Shown in pieces: positions 1 to 9,034 of a stretch of 64,000 nt of DNA. Source of the DNA: CAYVKM01 sp964452045 (GTDB lineage: Bacteria > Calditrichota > Calditrichia > RBG-13-44-9); NCBI GenBank assembly GCA_964452045.1, contig CAYVKM010000009.1:14679-78678 (forward strand). Reading direction: 5' to 3'. A program made the position numbers and the translations under genes. The notes beneath the pieces were generated by a model. The model did not search any database, was not told the DNA's origin, and saw nothing but the letters and a program-made list of their open reading frames with translations. Numbering within the stretch: the first letter of the stretch is position 1; each line of letters begins with the position of its first letter.

Positions 1-913
1 AATTCATTCCTAGAAAAACCATACTAAAAGTTGATGCATTTCTGGATTCCAAATGGACCGGATTGGTAAAAAACTCCTCAGTGGGATGAATGGTCAAATC
101 AAATCTTTGGTTCAGATAATTCTCACTTCTTTTATGGGTTCTATCCCGGATAGCCTTAAATTGAAAATACCTTACTTGGGGATGATATATCTCATTTTTT
201 TGGAATGCCTCTAGGATCATCATCTGTTTATCCTTCTTTACCAAGCGATAAGGACCATTCCCAACCGGTTGAAGTAACAGTTTTCGGGGATTGGACTTTA
301 AGTATTTTGCTGGGAGTATTCTCATTTGGGGTAAGGAAAGAAGTTTGGGAAAAGGGACGTATGGTTTGATCAGGGTAATCTGGACAGAAAGATCCGATAA
401 TTTTTTAATGCCTTTAATTTCCCCACTCTGTCCCATTAAAAAATCGTCCACACCTTCAATTATTTTGAAATAAGCAATAGAATAATGGAGTGGATAATGC
501 CTGAAAAAATACTTTACACTCCCGATAAAATCATCTACAGTAATCGGGGTATTGTCATGAAAATAGAGATTCTTACGGAGGTGAAATGTATAAGTTAACC
601 TGTCCCGGGAAATCTCCCAGTATTCGGCCAGATCGGGTACTTCAATCAAATTGGAATTTATTTTAGTAAATCCACGATATAGTTGTTTGATCAGAAAAAT
701 ATCCTCATCATAAATCACCGAAAATGGATCGAGTCTGGACGGAATTTCCGAGATATAGAACACCAGGGTATCATCAAATCTTTGCGGAGTCTCCACGATC
801 CGGGAAGTCTTTTGGTCACTATTCAGACGGATTAACTGGTAAGAAAGCCAGGCTATGGCAAGAAGCAGGAGGATCAAAATATAAAATAGTAAAGATTGCT
901 TTGGTAATTTCAT
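1..913 (-). CDS. Family-5 extracellular solute-binding protein (peptide/oligopeptide ABC importer), 3' end beyond window
   Basis: An open frame of 304 codons runs from an ATG at 913 off the left edge without a stop, so only the N-terminal part is visible; family members are usually 500-600 residues. Residues 8-24 are hydrophobic and act as a signal or membrane anchor, with no lipobox Cys. The DppA/OppA pattern follows: LDPF at 61-64, LYRGFTKIN at 78-86, YTFHLRKNLYFHD at 108-120, DDFIGSVKYFF at 127-137 and GNGPYRL at 218-224. GGAG lies 5 nt before the ATG and a candidate promoter lies just upstream. The protein would capture peptides or other small solutes in the periplasm for an ABC permease, whose genes are not in view. 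The family is clear; the substrate is unknown. Confidence 0.88.
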   Translation of the reverse strand, partial: MKLPKQSLLFYILILLLLAIAWLSYQLIRLNSDQKTSRIVETPQRFDDTLVFYISEIPSRLDPFSVIYDEDIFLIKQLYRGFTKINSNLIEVPDLAEYWEISRDRLTYTFHLRKNLYFHDNTPITVDDFIGSVKYFFRHYPLHYSIAYFKIIEGVDDFLMGQSGEIKGIKKLSDLSVQITLIKPYVPFPKLLSLPQMRILPAKYLKSNPRKLLLQPVGNGPYRLVKKDKQMMILEAFQKNEIYHPQVRYFQFKAIRDRTHKRSENYLNQRFDLTIHPTEEFFTNPVHLESRNASTFSMVFLGMN

Positions 914-933
914 GGTCACTCCGGAATTATCAG

Positions 934-962
934 AATATAACAAACTGTTTCCAAAGCGACAA
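934..962 (-). promoter_or_regulatory. Candidate sigma70-type promoter of the solute-binding protein gene
   Basis: On the minus strand, TTGTCG (957-962) and TATATT (934-939) are separated by exactly 17 nt, 4/6 and 5/6 matches to the enterobacterial consensus. The -10 lies about 20 nt before the gene's ATG. Members of this superphylum may use a different consensus, so this is tentative. Confidence 0.3.
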
Positions 963-1104
963 CCCTTAAAGGATGATTTATGTGTGTGTTTAAATTACCT
1001 GAGCGAAATCGAGGAAGCAAAGCTGATATTTAGATGGGAAGGCTTTTTGGTCGTAAGAATGTTCACTTAAAAGAATATAAATATATTTTCTGTGCCGGTT
1101 TTCT

Positions 1105-1485
1105 CTATTGCTCAAGGAAGGTGCCACGGCAGGCATCTTTCTCAACCGATTTCACCAAATCGTCAAAATCGCAACTATCTTTTTTAGTCAAATAAGAAAT
1201 TATCATTGGCAAATTCACGCCGGAAATCACATAATAACCTTTATTTTCCCGAATCAGCATCCTGGCTACCGTCCAGCAATTTCCACCTCTTAAATCCACC
1301 ATAAACAAAACATTTTCCGGATTATCCTTTGATTCCAAAAATTCCTTAATTTCGGCAAAAAGTTGCTCGGTAGTTTTAGTGTGATTTGTAAAACCAAACA
1401 ATTTCTCATCATGTCCGACTATTGATTTTGCTGTGTTAATAAGTTCCTGGGCCAGATTCTTATGGGTAAGAATAATTGCAACCAT
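1105..1485 (-). CDS. PTS EIIA component, mannose (EIIA-Man) family
   Basis: This 126-residue protein has the EIIA-Man fold pattern: a VAIILTH strand ending in the phospho-acceptor His (H8), then NLAQELINTAKSIVG and the central VLFMVDLRGGNCWTVA strand-loop. I start it at ATG 1485 rather than an upstream in-frame GTG at 1515, because the family begins a few residues before the His and this ATG sits one base after the hprK stop, the arrangement expected for coupled translation. No sugar-specific EIIB, EIIC or EIID is nearby, so with the adjacent HPr kinase it more likely belongs to a regulatory phosphorelay than to sugar uptake. The function is inferred from family and context. Confidence 0.85.
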   Translation of the reverse strand: MVAIILTHKNLAQELINTAKSIVGHDEKLFGFTNHTKTTEQLFAEIKEFLESKDNPENVLFMVDLRGGNCWTVARMLIRENKGYYVISGVNLPMIISYLTKKDSCDFDDLVKSVEKDACRGTFLEQ

Positions 1486-1486
1486 G

Positions 1487-2482
1487 TTACTCAAAATCCT
1501 TGTCAAGAAAATCACGCATTTTTAATTCCTGTAGATGCTTCCTTTCCTGTTGCCGCATCTTTTCCATAAGACGCTTATTAAATTCTTTCGGTGTATGATG
1601 TCCATAAACCTTTAACAGTTGATTTAATGCGATTGTTTCTGCAATGACGGTTACGTTCTTTCCCGGATTTATCGGCAGTACAACCAGGGGTATACTTACT
1701 CCCAGAACAGTAGTATTTTGTTCGTCCAGACCAGTACGATCGTAATCCACCTTTGGATCAAAATCGACCAATTGCACTTCAACCTCTACCCGTTTATGTA
1801 CCCGCACCGCTCTGATACCAAAGGTGCTCCGGGTATCGATCAATCCCAATCCGCGAATTTCCAGATGATGTTCGGCCAGTTCCCGACCTTCGCCCATCAG
1901 AATTTCTTCCGCTTTTTTGGTTATGATCACCACATCATCTGCCACTAACCGATGTCCCCGCTCTACCAAATCGAGGGCAATTTCACTTTTTCCAATCCCA
2001 CTCCGGCCGGTAAAGAGCACCCCAATTCCATAAACATCCACCAGGGTGCCATGAACAGTGGTTTTTGGGGCAAATTCATTATTCAAATAATCACTCAGCA
2101 GATGGAAAAATTGTGAAGTCGGATATTTTGTCCGGAATACGCAAATCTGACTGCGGGTGGCAATGGAAATCAATTCTTTGGGCACCTGATTATTATCAGT
2201 AATGATGATACAGGGAATTTCCAAACACAGCACATTTTCTAAGCTTTCTCTTCTCTTTTTTACGGTTAAATTTTCCAAAAAGCGGATCTCTGTGTTTCCC
2301 AAAATTTGAATTCGGTCGTAAGTAAACAAATCGAGAAAACCGGCCAGGGCCAGTCCCGGACGATGAAGTTCGGGTGTGATAATTGTGCGTTCAAAACCCG
2401 CATCCGAATTTAATAGCTGAAGTTTGAGCTTTTTTTGGTTGTCCGAAAAGAAAGTACCAATAATTAAATGTTTTTTTAACAT
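1487..2482 (-). CDS. hprK: HPr kinase/phosphorylase
   Basis: A 331-residue protein of the usual length for HprK. The N-terminal 130 residues form the variable domain. VHG (143-145) and the P-loop GRSGIGKS (159-166) begin the catalytic domain, followed by LVADDVV and the HprK signature EIRGLGLIDTRSTFGIRAVR (about 208-227). The enzyme phosphorylates and dephosphorylates a serine of HPr to link carbon status to regulation. An AGAAGG Shine-Dalgarno lies 6 nt before the ATG. The gene lies downstream of the hpf terminator, so it probably has its own promoter in the AT-rich 2483-2600 interval, and it is followed without gap by the EIIA gene. HPr and enzyme I genes are not in the window. Confidence 0.96.
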   Translation of the reverse strand: MLKKHLIIGTFFSDNQKKLKLQLLNSDAGFERTIITPELHRPGLALAGFLDLFTYDRIQILGNTEIRFLENLTVKKRRESLENVLCLEIPCIIITDNNQVPKELISIATRSQICVFRTKYPTSQFFHLLSDYLNNEFAPKTTVHGTLVDVYGIGVLFTGRSGIGKSEIALDLVERGHRLVADDVVIITKKAEEILMGEGRELAEHHLEIRGLGLIDTRSTFGIRAVRVHKRVEVEVQLVDFDPKVDYDRTGLDEQNTTVLGVSIPLVVLPINPGKNVTVIAETIALNQLLKVYGHHTPKEFNKRLMEKMRQQERKHLQELKMRDFLDKDFE

Positions 2483-2601
2483 TTTTTACCTTCTTTTAAT
2501 TTTTATTTTAATCATCGGTTTGTCTTTGTTAAATAAGAACATCATTATCGCATCGTTCTAAATTAATTCAAATAGATAAAAGAGTATAACATTTTTTTTA
2601 T

Positions 2602-2630
2602 AAAAAAACTCCCGCCAAAATTGACGGGAG
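2602..2630 (-). terminator. Rho-independent terminator after hpf
   Basis: On the minus strand, an 8-bp stem (CTCCCGTC / GGCGGGAG, one G-T pair) closes a loop AATTTT and is followed by seven T. It ends the topA-xerC-hpf transcript and separates it from hprK-EIIA. Confidence 0.85.
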
Positions 2631-2658
2631 CTCATGTACATTCTCTTGTAAGCACGGA

Positions 2659-2967
2659 CTATTGACTTAAAACCCGCGCTTTTGGTGTTTGTATTTTTTC
2701 TTTATACCGTTTTAACTGTCTCTCTGCCCTGTTCAAAGCCAAATCAAAGGATTTTCTGATCTCGTCCGATACCTCCTTGATTACAATCTGCTTATTATAG
2801 ACATTTATCCGCAGCTCGGTATAGCGGCTTATTTTTTCCCAACCGAGCACAATGTCCATATCAAGGATGTTTTCGTAATACCTTTCCAGCTTTTGAGCTT
2901 TTTCTTCGACATAGCTCTTCAGATCGTCATTTAACTTAAAATGCCGGGCAGTGATAGTGCGGTTCAT
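2659..2967 (-). CDS. hpf: Ribosome hibernation promoting factor, short form (HPF/RaiA family)
   Basis: The 102-residue protein begins MNRTITARHFKLNDDLKSYV and shows the single beta-alpha-beta-beta-beta-alpha HPF domain with the YVEEKAQKLERYY helix and a basic C-terminal helix (LNRAERQLKRYKEK). It has no long-form C-terminal dimerisation domain. The frame stays open upstream to 3069, but a near-perfect AAGGAGGT Shine-Dalgarno precedes the ATG at 2967, and the upstream stretch overlaps xerC, so 2967 is the start. The protein binds the 30S decoding region in stationary phase. The xerC-hpf pairing is familiar in Bacteroidota-related genomes. It is followed by a strong terminator. Confidence 0.95.
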   Translation of the reverse strand: MNRTITARHFKLNDDLKSYVEEKAQKLERYYENILDMDIVLGWEKISRYTELRINVYNKQIVIKEVSDEIRKSFDLALNRAERQLKRYKEKIQTPKARVLSQ

Positions 2968-2989
2968 ATAAAACCTCCTTTTAGGTTTT

Positions 2990-3907
2990 TTATTGTGTAT
3001 GATGAATATCTCTTTCGGACCGTGGGTGGGTTTTCTTGTAGATAATTTTGAGGCGGTCCATGCTGACATGGGTGTAGATTTGAGTCGTCGACAGACTCGA
3101 GTGCCCCAGTAACTCTTTCACCGCAAATAAATCTGCACCACGATCTAAGAGATGGGTAGCAAATGAATGACGAAGAACATGTGGACTCAAATGTTCTTGT
3201 TCGGAAACTTTAGCCAGGTAATTTTTTACCATTTTCTGGATGGCAAGCGGGTAGAGTTTTTTTCCTTTCGGATTAACAAAAACTTTTTCCTTGTCCTCAA
3301 AGATTTTTATTTTTTCTCTTTCCTGAAGGTAATTTTTTAAAGCCAAAACTGCGTGCTTTCCCAGTGGTAAGATCCGTTCCTTATTTCTTTTTCCTTCCAC
3401 TCTTATATAATTAGCATTCAGGTGAATTTGTTTCATTTTCAGGGAAATCATTTCTCCAAGCCGTATTCCGCATCCGTAAAAGAGTTCAAGAATTGCCCGA
3501 TCCCGCAAACCCTGGAAAGTATCATCCGGGGGTAAATCCATAATTTTTCTGATCTGAGATTCGTCAATAACTACTGGTAACGGTTTTTCCAATTTCGGAG
3601 TTCTGATATTCGAGATTGCTTTATCATCAAAATTAAAAGTGCGTTTAAGATATTTGAAAAATGATCTGATAGCCGATATTTTGCGAGCGATGCTTCGTTT
3701 TGCGAGTCCATTAATGTATAATTCTTCCACGAACCGTCTGATATCATCTTTATCGACAGAATTTGGCTCCACTTGATCTGAGTGCGAAGTGGTTTCCAGA
3801 TATTCGATAAATTGAGATAAATCGATTTTATAGGATCGAACGGTAAGCACCGAAAAGCGACGTTCGGATTTGAGATAATCCAAAAAGTTATCGAGATAAG
3901 TCCACAT
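2990..3907 (-). CDS. xerC: Site-specific tyrosine recombinase, XerC/XerD type
   Basis: The protein has 305 residues. It has an N-terminal SAM-like core-binding domain (residues 1-90) and a complete tyrosine recombinase catalytic set: R149 in CGIRLGE, K173, H243 and R246 in SPHVLRHSFATHLL, H269 in LLGHSS, and nucleophile Y278 in TQIYTH. The length and lack of accessory domains fit chromosome dimer resolution at dif rather than an integrase of a mobile element, and the housekeeping neighbours agree. Its ATG overlaps the topA stop by one base (TAATG), implying translational coupling. Whether it is XerC or XerD cannot be told from this window. Confidence 0.93.
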   Translation of the reverse strand: MWTYLDNFLDYLKSERRFSVLTVRSYKIDLSQFIEYLETTSHSDQVEPNSVDKDDIRRFVEELYINGLAKRSIARKISAIRSFFKYLKRTFNFDDKAISNIRTPKLEKPLPVVIDESQIRKIMDLPPDDTFQGLRDRAILELFYGCGIRLGEMISLKMKQIHLNANYIRVEGKRNKERILPLGKHAVLALKNYLQEREKIKIFEDKEKVFVNPKGKKLYPLAIQKMVKNYLAKVSEQEHLSPHVLRHSFATHLLDRGADLFAVKELLGHSSLSTTQIYTHVSMDRLKIIYKKTHPRSERDIHHTQ

Positions 3908-6177
3908 TAGACGACTTTTTCTTCGACCATTTTAAATTTACATTTTGGACACTGTTTGTAATGACCTTCCGATCGGTTTATTTTCTCCACCATGATCGGA
4001 TATGAACAATTGGGACACTGTTCATTAATTGGCCTATCCCACAAAGCAAATTTACATTTGGGATAATTGCTACAGGAATAGAATATTTTCCCTTTTTTAG
4101 ATTGCCTTTGAACAACCGTACCATTGCAGTCAGGTTCGGGGCAATTTACCCCGGTGCTGATCGGTCGGGTATTTTTACACTCCGGATAATTAGAGCATGC
4201 CAAGAATTCACCGAATCTTCCCCGTTTGATAACCATTGGAGAACCGCATTTTTCACAGATCTCTTCGGTGGTTTTTTGTTCAGCCTCCTCTAACGGTTTG
4301 GTATTCTTACATTCAGGATACCCGGTACAGGCATAAAACTTTCCGTTTCTACCCCAGCGAATAACCATGGGCCGGCCACAAACCTCACACTTAACACCAG
4401 TCTCTTCCTGTAGTCCCTTCTTTATTTCTTTCTTTCGGTCCTTAACATGTTCCAATGAAGCTTTAAATGGAGCATAAAATTCATTCAGGGTATCAACATA
4501 TTTTGACTGCTTTTCCTCAATCTTATCCAGATTGGCTTCCATTTCAGCAGTGAACTTTACATTGAATATATCCGGGAAATAATTGATCAATAAATCGACA
4601 ACTGTCATACCCAGGTCGGTGGGGATCAGGGCCCGATTATCCCGCTCAATATATTTGCGCATAAATAACGTGGTGATTATCTGAGCATAAGTACTGGGAC
4701 GACCTATCCCCAATTTATCGAGCAATTTCACCAAAGAACTTTCTGTGTATCTGGGTGGCGGTTGAGTAAACCGCTGTTCAACAATTAAATCGTTCAATTT
4801 TAATATCTGTCCCTTGGCTAACCCATCAGGAATCTGACCATGTGATTTATTATTATTTTCATCACCATTGGCTTCCATAAATTCGTCCGAGTAGGCAACC
4901 AGATATCCCGGGAAAGTAATGATCTCGCCCTCCACCCTGAATTCATACTTTCCGGCATTAATGGTAATTACGGTTTTCTCGGCGTTCCCTGGCTTCATCT
5001 GACAGGCAATAAATCGTTTCCAGATAATTTCATAAATTTTATACTGATCGGCTGAGAGATATTTCTTTAATTTTTTGGGTTCATATTCCTCCGATATATA
5101 AGTGGGCCGAATGGCTTCATGCGCATCCTGTGCTCCCTTTTTCTTGCCAAAGTAATTCGGTTTGGGCGGAAGGTAAGTTGGCCCGTAGGAGGAGGTAATA
5201 TAATTTCGGGTTTTTCCAATGGCCTCCTGACTTATCCGGGTCGAATCTGTTCTCATATATGTTATTAGGCTGGTGTTCCCTTTTTGGCCCAGATCTACTC
5301 CTTCATACAACTGCTGGGCAATACTCATAACCCGGGAAGTCGTCATCCGGTAATAGCGGGAGGCCACCTGCTGAAGTGTGCTGGTAATAAAAGGTGCAGG
5401 CGGTTTTTTCGTGACTGTTTTTTTATCAATGTCCGAAATAACATATTTCTCAGCCAACAAATTGCGTCGGTGCTCTTCGGCTTCGGATTCATTCTTGATC
5501 CTGTATTTATTCGGATCTAATTGGTTGCCCTCTATTTTATACAGCCGAGCCTTAAATTGCCTGGCATTTTTCGCTTCCAGAAGTGCATCAATGGCCCAGT
5601 ACTCCACCGATTCAAAATTCTTGATATCTTTCTCCCGTTCGGAAAGCAAACGCAGGGCCACGGACTGGACCCGGCCGGCACTCAGCCCCCGGTAAATTGT
5701 CTCCCAGAGAAAGGGACTTACCTGATATCCCACAATTCGATCCATCACCCGTCTGGCCTGCTGGGCATCTACCCGCGCTTCATCAATCGCCCGAGGATGT
5801 TCGATGGCCCGTAAAACCGCTTCCCGGGTGATCTCATTAAATTCAATCCGGGTAATATCTTTGGCAGATTTCTCAAGTAATTTGGCTATATGATAAGCTA
5901 TAGCCTCTCCTTCCCGATCCGGGTCTGTGGCTAACAGGATGTGTTCCACCTTCTTCGCTTGTTCCCGCAGGTCTTTGATTACTTTATTTTTACCTTTTAT
6001 CGTTACATAGGAAGGTTCAAAATTCTTTTCAATATCCACACCAAATTTTGTTTTGGGCAGGTCAATAACATGCCCGATTGATGCAGCCACTTTATAATCT
6101 TTACCCAGAATTTTATTGATGGTTTTCGCCTTGGCAGGAGATTCAACTATAACTAACTTTTTCCCTTGTGTCGTCAT
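3907..6177 (-). CDS. topA: DNA topoisomerase I (type IA)
   Basis: A 756-residue enzyme that relaxes negative supercoils. The Toprim domain starts at KKLVIVESPAKAKTI (E12) and holds the metal-binding TDPDREGE (D85, D87). The active-site tyrosine is Y307 in SLITYMRTDSTR. The C-terminal ~150 residues carry four zinc-ribbon modules with paired Cys (two CEVC/CEKC types with CTGYPEC or CSNYPEC, one CPEPDC, one CPNC...CPKC), the usual bacterial arrangement. It is first in a run topA-xerC-hpf, and the 345-nt gap upstream should hold its promoter. Confidence 0.98.
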   Translation of the reverse strand: MTTQGKKLVIVESPAKAKTINKILGKDYKVAASIGHVIDLPKTKFGVDIEKNFEPSYVTIKGKNKVIKDLREQAKKVEHILLATDPDREGEAIAYHIAKLLEKSAKDITRIEFNEITREAVLRAIEHPRAIDEARVDAQQARRVMDRIVGYQVSPFLWETIYRGLSAGRVQSVALRLLSEREKDIKNFESVEYWAIDALLEAKNARQFKARLYKIEGNQLDPNKYRIKNESEAEEHRRNLLAEKYVISDIDKKTVTKKPPAPFITSTLQQVASRYYRMTTSRVMSIAQQLYEGVDLGQKGNTSLITYMRTDSTRISQEAIGKTRNYITSSYGPTYLPPKPNYFGKKKGAQDAHEAIRPTYISEEYEPKKLKKYLSADQYKIYEIIWKRFIACQMKPGNAEKTVITINAGKYEFRVEGEIITFPGYLVAYSDEFMEANGDENNNKSHGQIPDGLAKGQILKLNDLIVEQRFTQPPPRYTESSLVKLLDKLGIGRPSTYAQIITTLFMRKYIERDNRALIPTDLGMTVVDLLINYFPDIFNVKFTAEMEANLDKIEEKQSKYVDTLNEFYAPFKASLEHVKDRKKEIKKGLQEETGVKCEVCGRPMVIRWGRNGKFYACTGYPECKNTKPLEEAEQKTTEEICEKCGSPMVIKRGRFGEFLACSNYPECKNTRPISTGVNCPEPDCNGTVVQRQSKKGKIFYSCSNYPKCKFALWDRPINEQCPNCSYPIMVEKINRSEGHYKQCPKCKFKMVEEKVV

Positions 6178-6522
6178 GAATACCTTAATAATTAGTGCAA
6201 ATTCATTTTTGTTCCATGCTGATTTCTTCGAGATTTACTTTGATATCTCAAATCAACAATTAATTAACTTTGATTAAAGTAAATTTTTTAAAGAAAGTTT
6301 CTGAGTCATTTAAATATGATTTTTCACCCGAGATTCTACTCATAAATATAAAGATTTCCAGATATAAGTCAACTGCTTTTTGCGGATTCTGATAGAATAA
6401 CTTGAAAATCTTACTGAATCTTCATTTCACAAAGATTATGATTAGCCATTCGATAAAATCTTACTGATTTTAATATAATTTTATTTTTTCATAAGTTTTC
6501 ATATTTTATATTCAAAAAACTG
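6178..6522. other. AT-rich divergent intergenic region (topA / DUF362 operon)
   Basis: No gene is visible in these 345 nt between divergent genes. It must contain promoters for topA (minus) and the DUF362-ferredoxin operon (plus). A 13-bp direct repeat described separately lies on the DUF362 side, together with TA-rich stretches just before 6523. I could not fix a -35/-10 pair with confidence. Confidence 0.6.
6405..6467 (+). promoter_or_regulatory. 13-bp direct repeat, possible operator pair
   Basis: AAAATCTTACTGA occurs at 6405-6417 and identically at 6455-6467, exactly 50 nt apart, 55-118 nt upstream of the DUF362 start. Such spaced direct repeats can be binding sites for a dimeric regulator, but in AT-rich DNA chance is possible. 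No regulator is identified. Confidence 0.3.
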
Positions 6523-7434
6523 ATGGGTAAAGCTATGATTCGAAGAGATTTTATTAAAACTGCGGTAGCAATGGGGACGGTCTCCCTGGTATTTGGGGAT
6601 CCTCTGAAAATATTGAGTTCTCCCAGCCCGGTACCGGAAGTTATCCGGGTAAGCGGAGGTGAACCACCCGATCTTCTGGAGAAAGCACTTCAGAGATTTG
6701 GCGGATTAAATAAATTTATCTCCAAAGGCGATATTGTGGTAATCAAACCAAATATAGGCTGGGACCGGGCGCCGCAATTTGCCGCAAATACCAATCCGGA
6801 CTTGATCGCCGCACTTATCAAAAGTTGTTTTGATGTCGGTGCTGCCAAAGTAAAAATATTTGACCGTACCTGCAATAATCCCCAGCGCTGTTACCGCAAC
6901 AGCGAGATAGAAAAGACGGCCCGGGATCTGGGTGCAGAAGTTGAGCAAATCAGATCACAGAAATTTAAAAATATTTCCCTCCCGGAAGGGGAAATACTGA
7001 AGGAGTGGCCAATCTATCAGGATTATCTGGAGGCAGATAAGGTGATAAATGTGCCCATTGCTAAACATCATTCTATGGCCAGAATGACCGGTGGACTTAA
7101 GAATTTGATGGGAGTCATGGGTGGTAACCGGGGAGAAATCCATAATAAATTCTCTATCAAAATTAATGATATAAATGCCCGAATATTACCGACTTTGACC
7201 ATCATAGATGGATATCGCATTCTCCTGCGTAACGGGCCAAGCGGTGGTAATGTCAATGATGTTAAATTGGCCAAAACTTTAATCATGAGCCCATGCACTG
7301 TATCTGCCGATTTACAGGCGCTCCAATTATTTAATTTAACGACTAATGAGGTATCCTATCTTCAGGAAGCCCTGCGCCGTGGCCTGAATAAATATGATCC
7401 GGCAAATCTTAATGTTTTAAAGATCGAAGCTTGA
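6523..7434 (+). CDS. DUF362 family protein with Tat signal
   Basis: The 303-residue protein begins with a twin-arginine signal (RRDFIK at residues 7-12, then a hydrophobic stretch to about 30), so it should be exported folded. The body matches DUF362: GDIVVIKPNIGWDRAPQ, VKIFDRTCNNP, INVPIAKHHSMARMTGGLKNLMGVMGG and TIIDGYRIL. Members of this family are usually found with iron-sulfur proteins and their reaction is not established. An alternative start is M5 (6535), which gives a more compact signal; neither start has a strong Shine-Dalgarno. Only 4 nt separate it from the polyferredoxin gene, so the two probably work together in the periplasm. Confidence 0.85.
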   Translation: MGKAMIRRDFIKTAVAMGTVSLVFGDPLKILSSPSPVPEVIRVSGGEPPDLLEKALQRFGGLNKFISKGDIVVIKPNIGWDRAPQFAANTNPDLIAALIKSCFDVGAAKVKIFDRTCNNPQRCYRNSEIEKTARDLGAEVEQIRSQKFKNISLPEGEILKEWPIYQDYLEADKVINVPIAKHHSMARMTGGLKNLMGVMGGNRGEIHNKFSIKINDINARILPTLTIIDGYRILLRNGPSGGNVNDVKLAKTLIMSPCTVSADLQALQLFNLTTNEVSYLQEALRRGLNKYDPANLNVLKIEA

Positions 7435-7438
7435 CGAG

Positions 7439-8989
7439 ATGGCGCGTGCTCGAAGAATTATCCAGATTTGTTTTCTGGTTTTTTTTGTATTTTTGTTTAT
7501 GAGGGCAAGATATCCCTATGAGGTAAATCTCGAGAGTGATTTATTTCTTCGCTTTTCGCCGCTCATCCCACTTTTTTATTTTATCGACAATCTGAAACTG
7601 GCTTATTTCTTGTGGCCGGCAATTATCATTCTGTTATTAACTCCATTCATCGGGCGTTTTTTCTGCGGATGGATTTGCCCATTAGGTTCGTCCCTGGACG
7701 TCTTTCACCGCATTTTCAGACGTAAAAATGAAAACATTAGACTGAAACGCACAAACTGGCCCTGGCTTAAATTCGGGATCCTGTCTTCGCTTATACTCCT
7801 AGCTATTTTTTCTATCAATTTGTGGGGATATTTTGATCCCCTGGCGCTGTTGACCCGAATCTTTACCGTACTTCTCTTTCCTTTCTCAACTCTGATTGTT
7901 GAAAATTCTTTACTCTCTGCCGCGAAAATTCCCTACCTCGAATCATTCAGTTATTCCATTTACGATTCTTTTAAATATAATATAATGCCGGAAGACCAGG
8001 TTCGTCTGGCGGGACTGGTGTTAATAATAATCCTGGCAATTATCGTTTTTAGCATTGAATACTATTCGCGGCGATTTTGGTGCCGGAATATCTGCCCTGC
8101 AGGAGCCCTCCTGGGCCTATTATCCTCATTCCGTTTCTATGAGAGATTGGTGGGTGAAAGTTGTACCCTGTGCAATAAATGCCAGCGGGATTGTAAAATG
8201 AATGCTATACCTGAATCGGATGTAAAAGAAACCAACAAGGTTGAGTGTATCGAATGTTTTAATTGCTGGGAGAAATGTCCGCCCAAGTCCAAATCAATTG
8301 TTTTTCGATTCCGATTAAGGCCGTATCTCAGCAAACCGGATTTAAGCCGGCGGCAATTCATCGGCTCAACCCTTACCGGTCTTGCCACTATCGGATTGTT
8401 CGGTTTAGTCGGGGAAAACAAAACCGCCGAGGCAAAACTGATCCGTCCACCCGGCGCTTTACCCGAACCAGAATTTTTAGACCACTGTATTCGCTGTCTG
8501 GAATGTGTCAGAATTTGTGCTTCCAACGGCAGGTGTCTGCAGCCGGCCGGATGGGATCAGAAGCTGGTAAATCTATGGACGCCGGTTGCCAACATGCGAG
8601 AGGGCTATTGCGAATATAATTGCAACCTGTGCGGCGCCGTTTGCCCGACTGATGCCATTTTGCCCTTGTCGCTGGAGGTTAAACAGAAAACGCCGATGGG
8701 GATCGCCTATTTTGATAAAAATTTGTGTATTCCATTTGTTCGAAATGAGGATTGTATTGTTTGCGAAGAGCATTGCCCAACCCCCGACAAAGCAATTAAG
8801 TTTGAACAGAAAGAAGCGATCCTCCCGGATGGCACAACCCGGTTTGTGAAATATCCTTATGTCAGAAGAGATTTATGCATCGGCTGCGGAATCTGTGAAG
8901 AAAAATGCCCTATACCTGGCCCGCCGGGGGTATTTGTTATAAAAGAGAATGAAAAAAGGTGGGATTCACTGCCTGAAAATATTTCTTGA
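7439..8989 (+). CDS. NapH/NapG-like membrane polyferredoxin fusion
   Basis: The protein has 516 residues in two parts. The N-terminal ~300 residues resemble NapH/MauN: several membrane helices, the paired motifs CGWICPLGS and CRNICPAG, and two 4Fe-4S clusters (CTLCNKCQRDC, CIECFNCWEKCP). A second twin-arginine segment (SRRQFIGS, R304-R305, plus a hydrophobic stretch) then begins a NapG-like ferredoxin half with CIRCLECVRIC, CNLCGAVCPTDA, CIVCEEHCP and CIGCGICEEKCP. It probably passes electrons from the quinone pool to a periplasmic acceptor. No terminal reductase is encoded nearby, so the partner is unknown; the co-transcribed DUF362 protein is a candidate. Confidence 0.88.
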   Translation: MARARRIIQICFLVFFVFLFMRARYPYEVNLESDLFLRFSPLIPLFYFIDNLKLAYFLWPAIIILLLTPFIGRFFCGWICPLGSSLDVFHRIFRRKNENIRLKRTNWPWLKFGILSSLILLAIFSINLWGYFDPLALLTRIFTVLLFPFSTLIVENSLLSAAKIPYLESFSYSIYDSFKYNIMPEDQVRLAGLVLIIILAIIVFSIEYYSRRFWCRNICPAGALLGLLSSFRFYERLVGESCTLCNKCQRDCKMNAIPESDVKETNKVECIECFNCWEKCPPKSKSIVFRFRLRPYLSKPDLSRRQFIGSTLTGLATIGLFGLVGENKTAEAKLIRPPGALPEPEFLDHCIRCLECVRICASNGRCLQPAGWDQKLVNLWTPVANMREGYCEYNCNLCGAVCPTDAILPLSLEVKQKTPMGIAYFDKNLCIPFVRNEDCIVCEEHCPTPDKAIKFEQKEAILPDGTTRFVKYPYVRRDLCIGCGICEEKCPIPGPPGVFVIKENEKRWDSLPENIS

Positions 8990-9034
8990 TAATTCCGGCA
9001 AACTGACTCTTAATAAAAATACCATTTAATACAT

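Noticed and set aside
291..969. Plus-strand frames of 60 and 81 codons near the left edge
   Set aside because: They lie opposite the continuous family-5 binding-protein frame on the minus strand and have no family pattern.
2990..3907. Tyrosine recombinase as a sign of a mobile element
   Set aside because: The length, XerC-type motifs, coupling to topA and hpf and the lack of att-like repeats fit a chromosomal XerC/D rather than an integrase.
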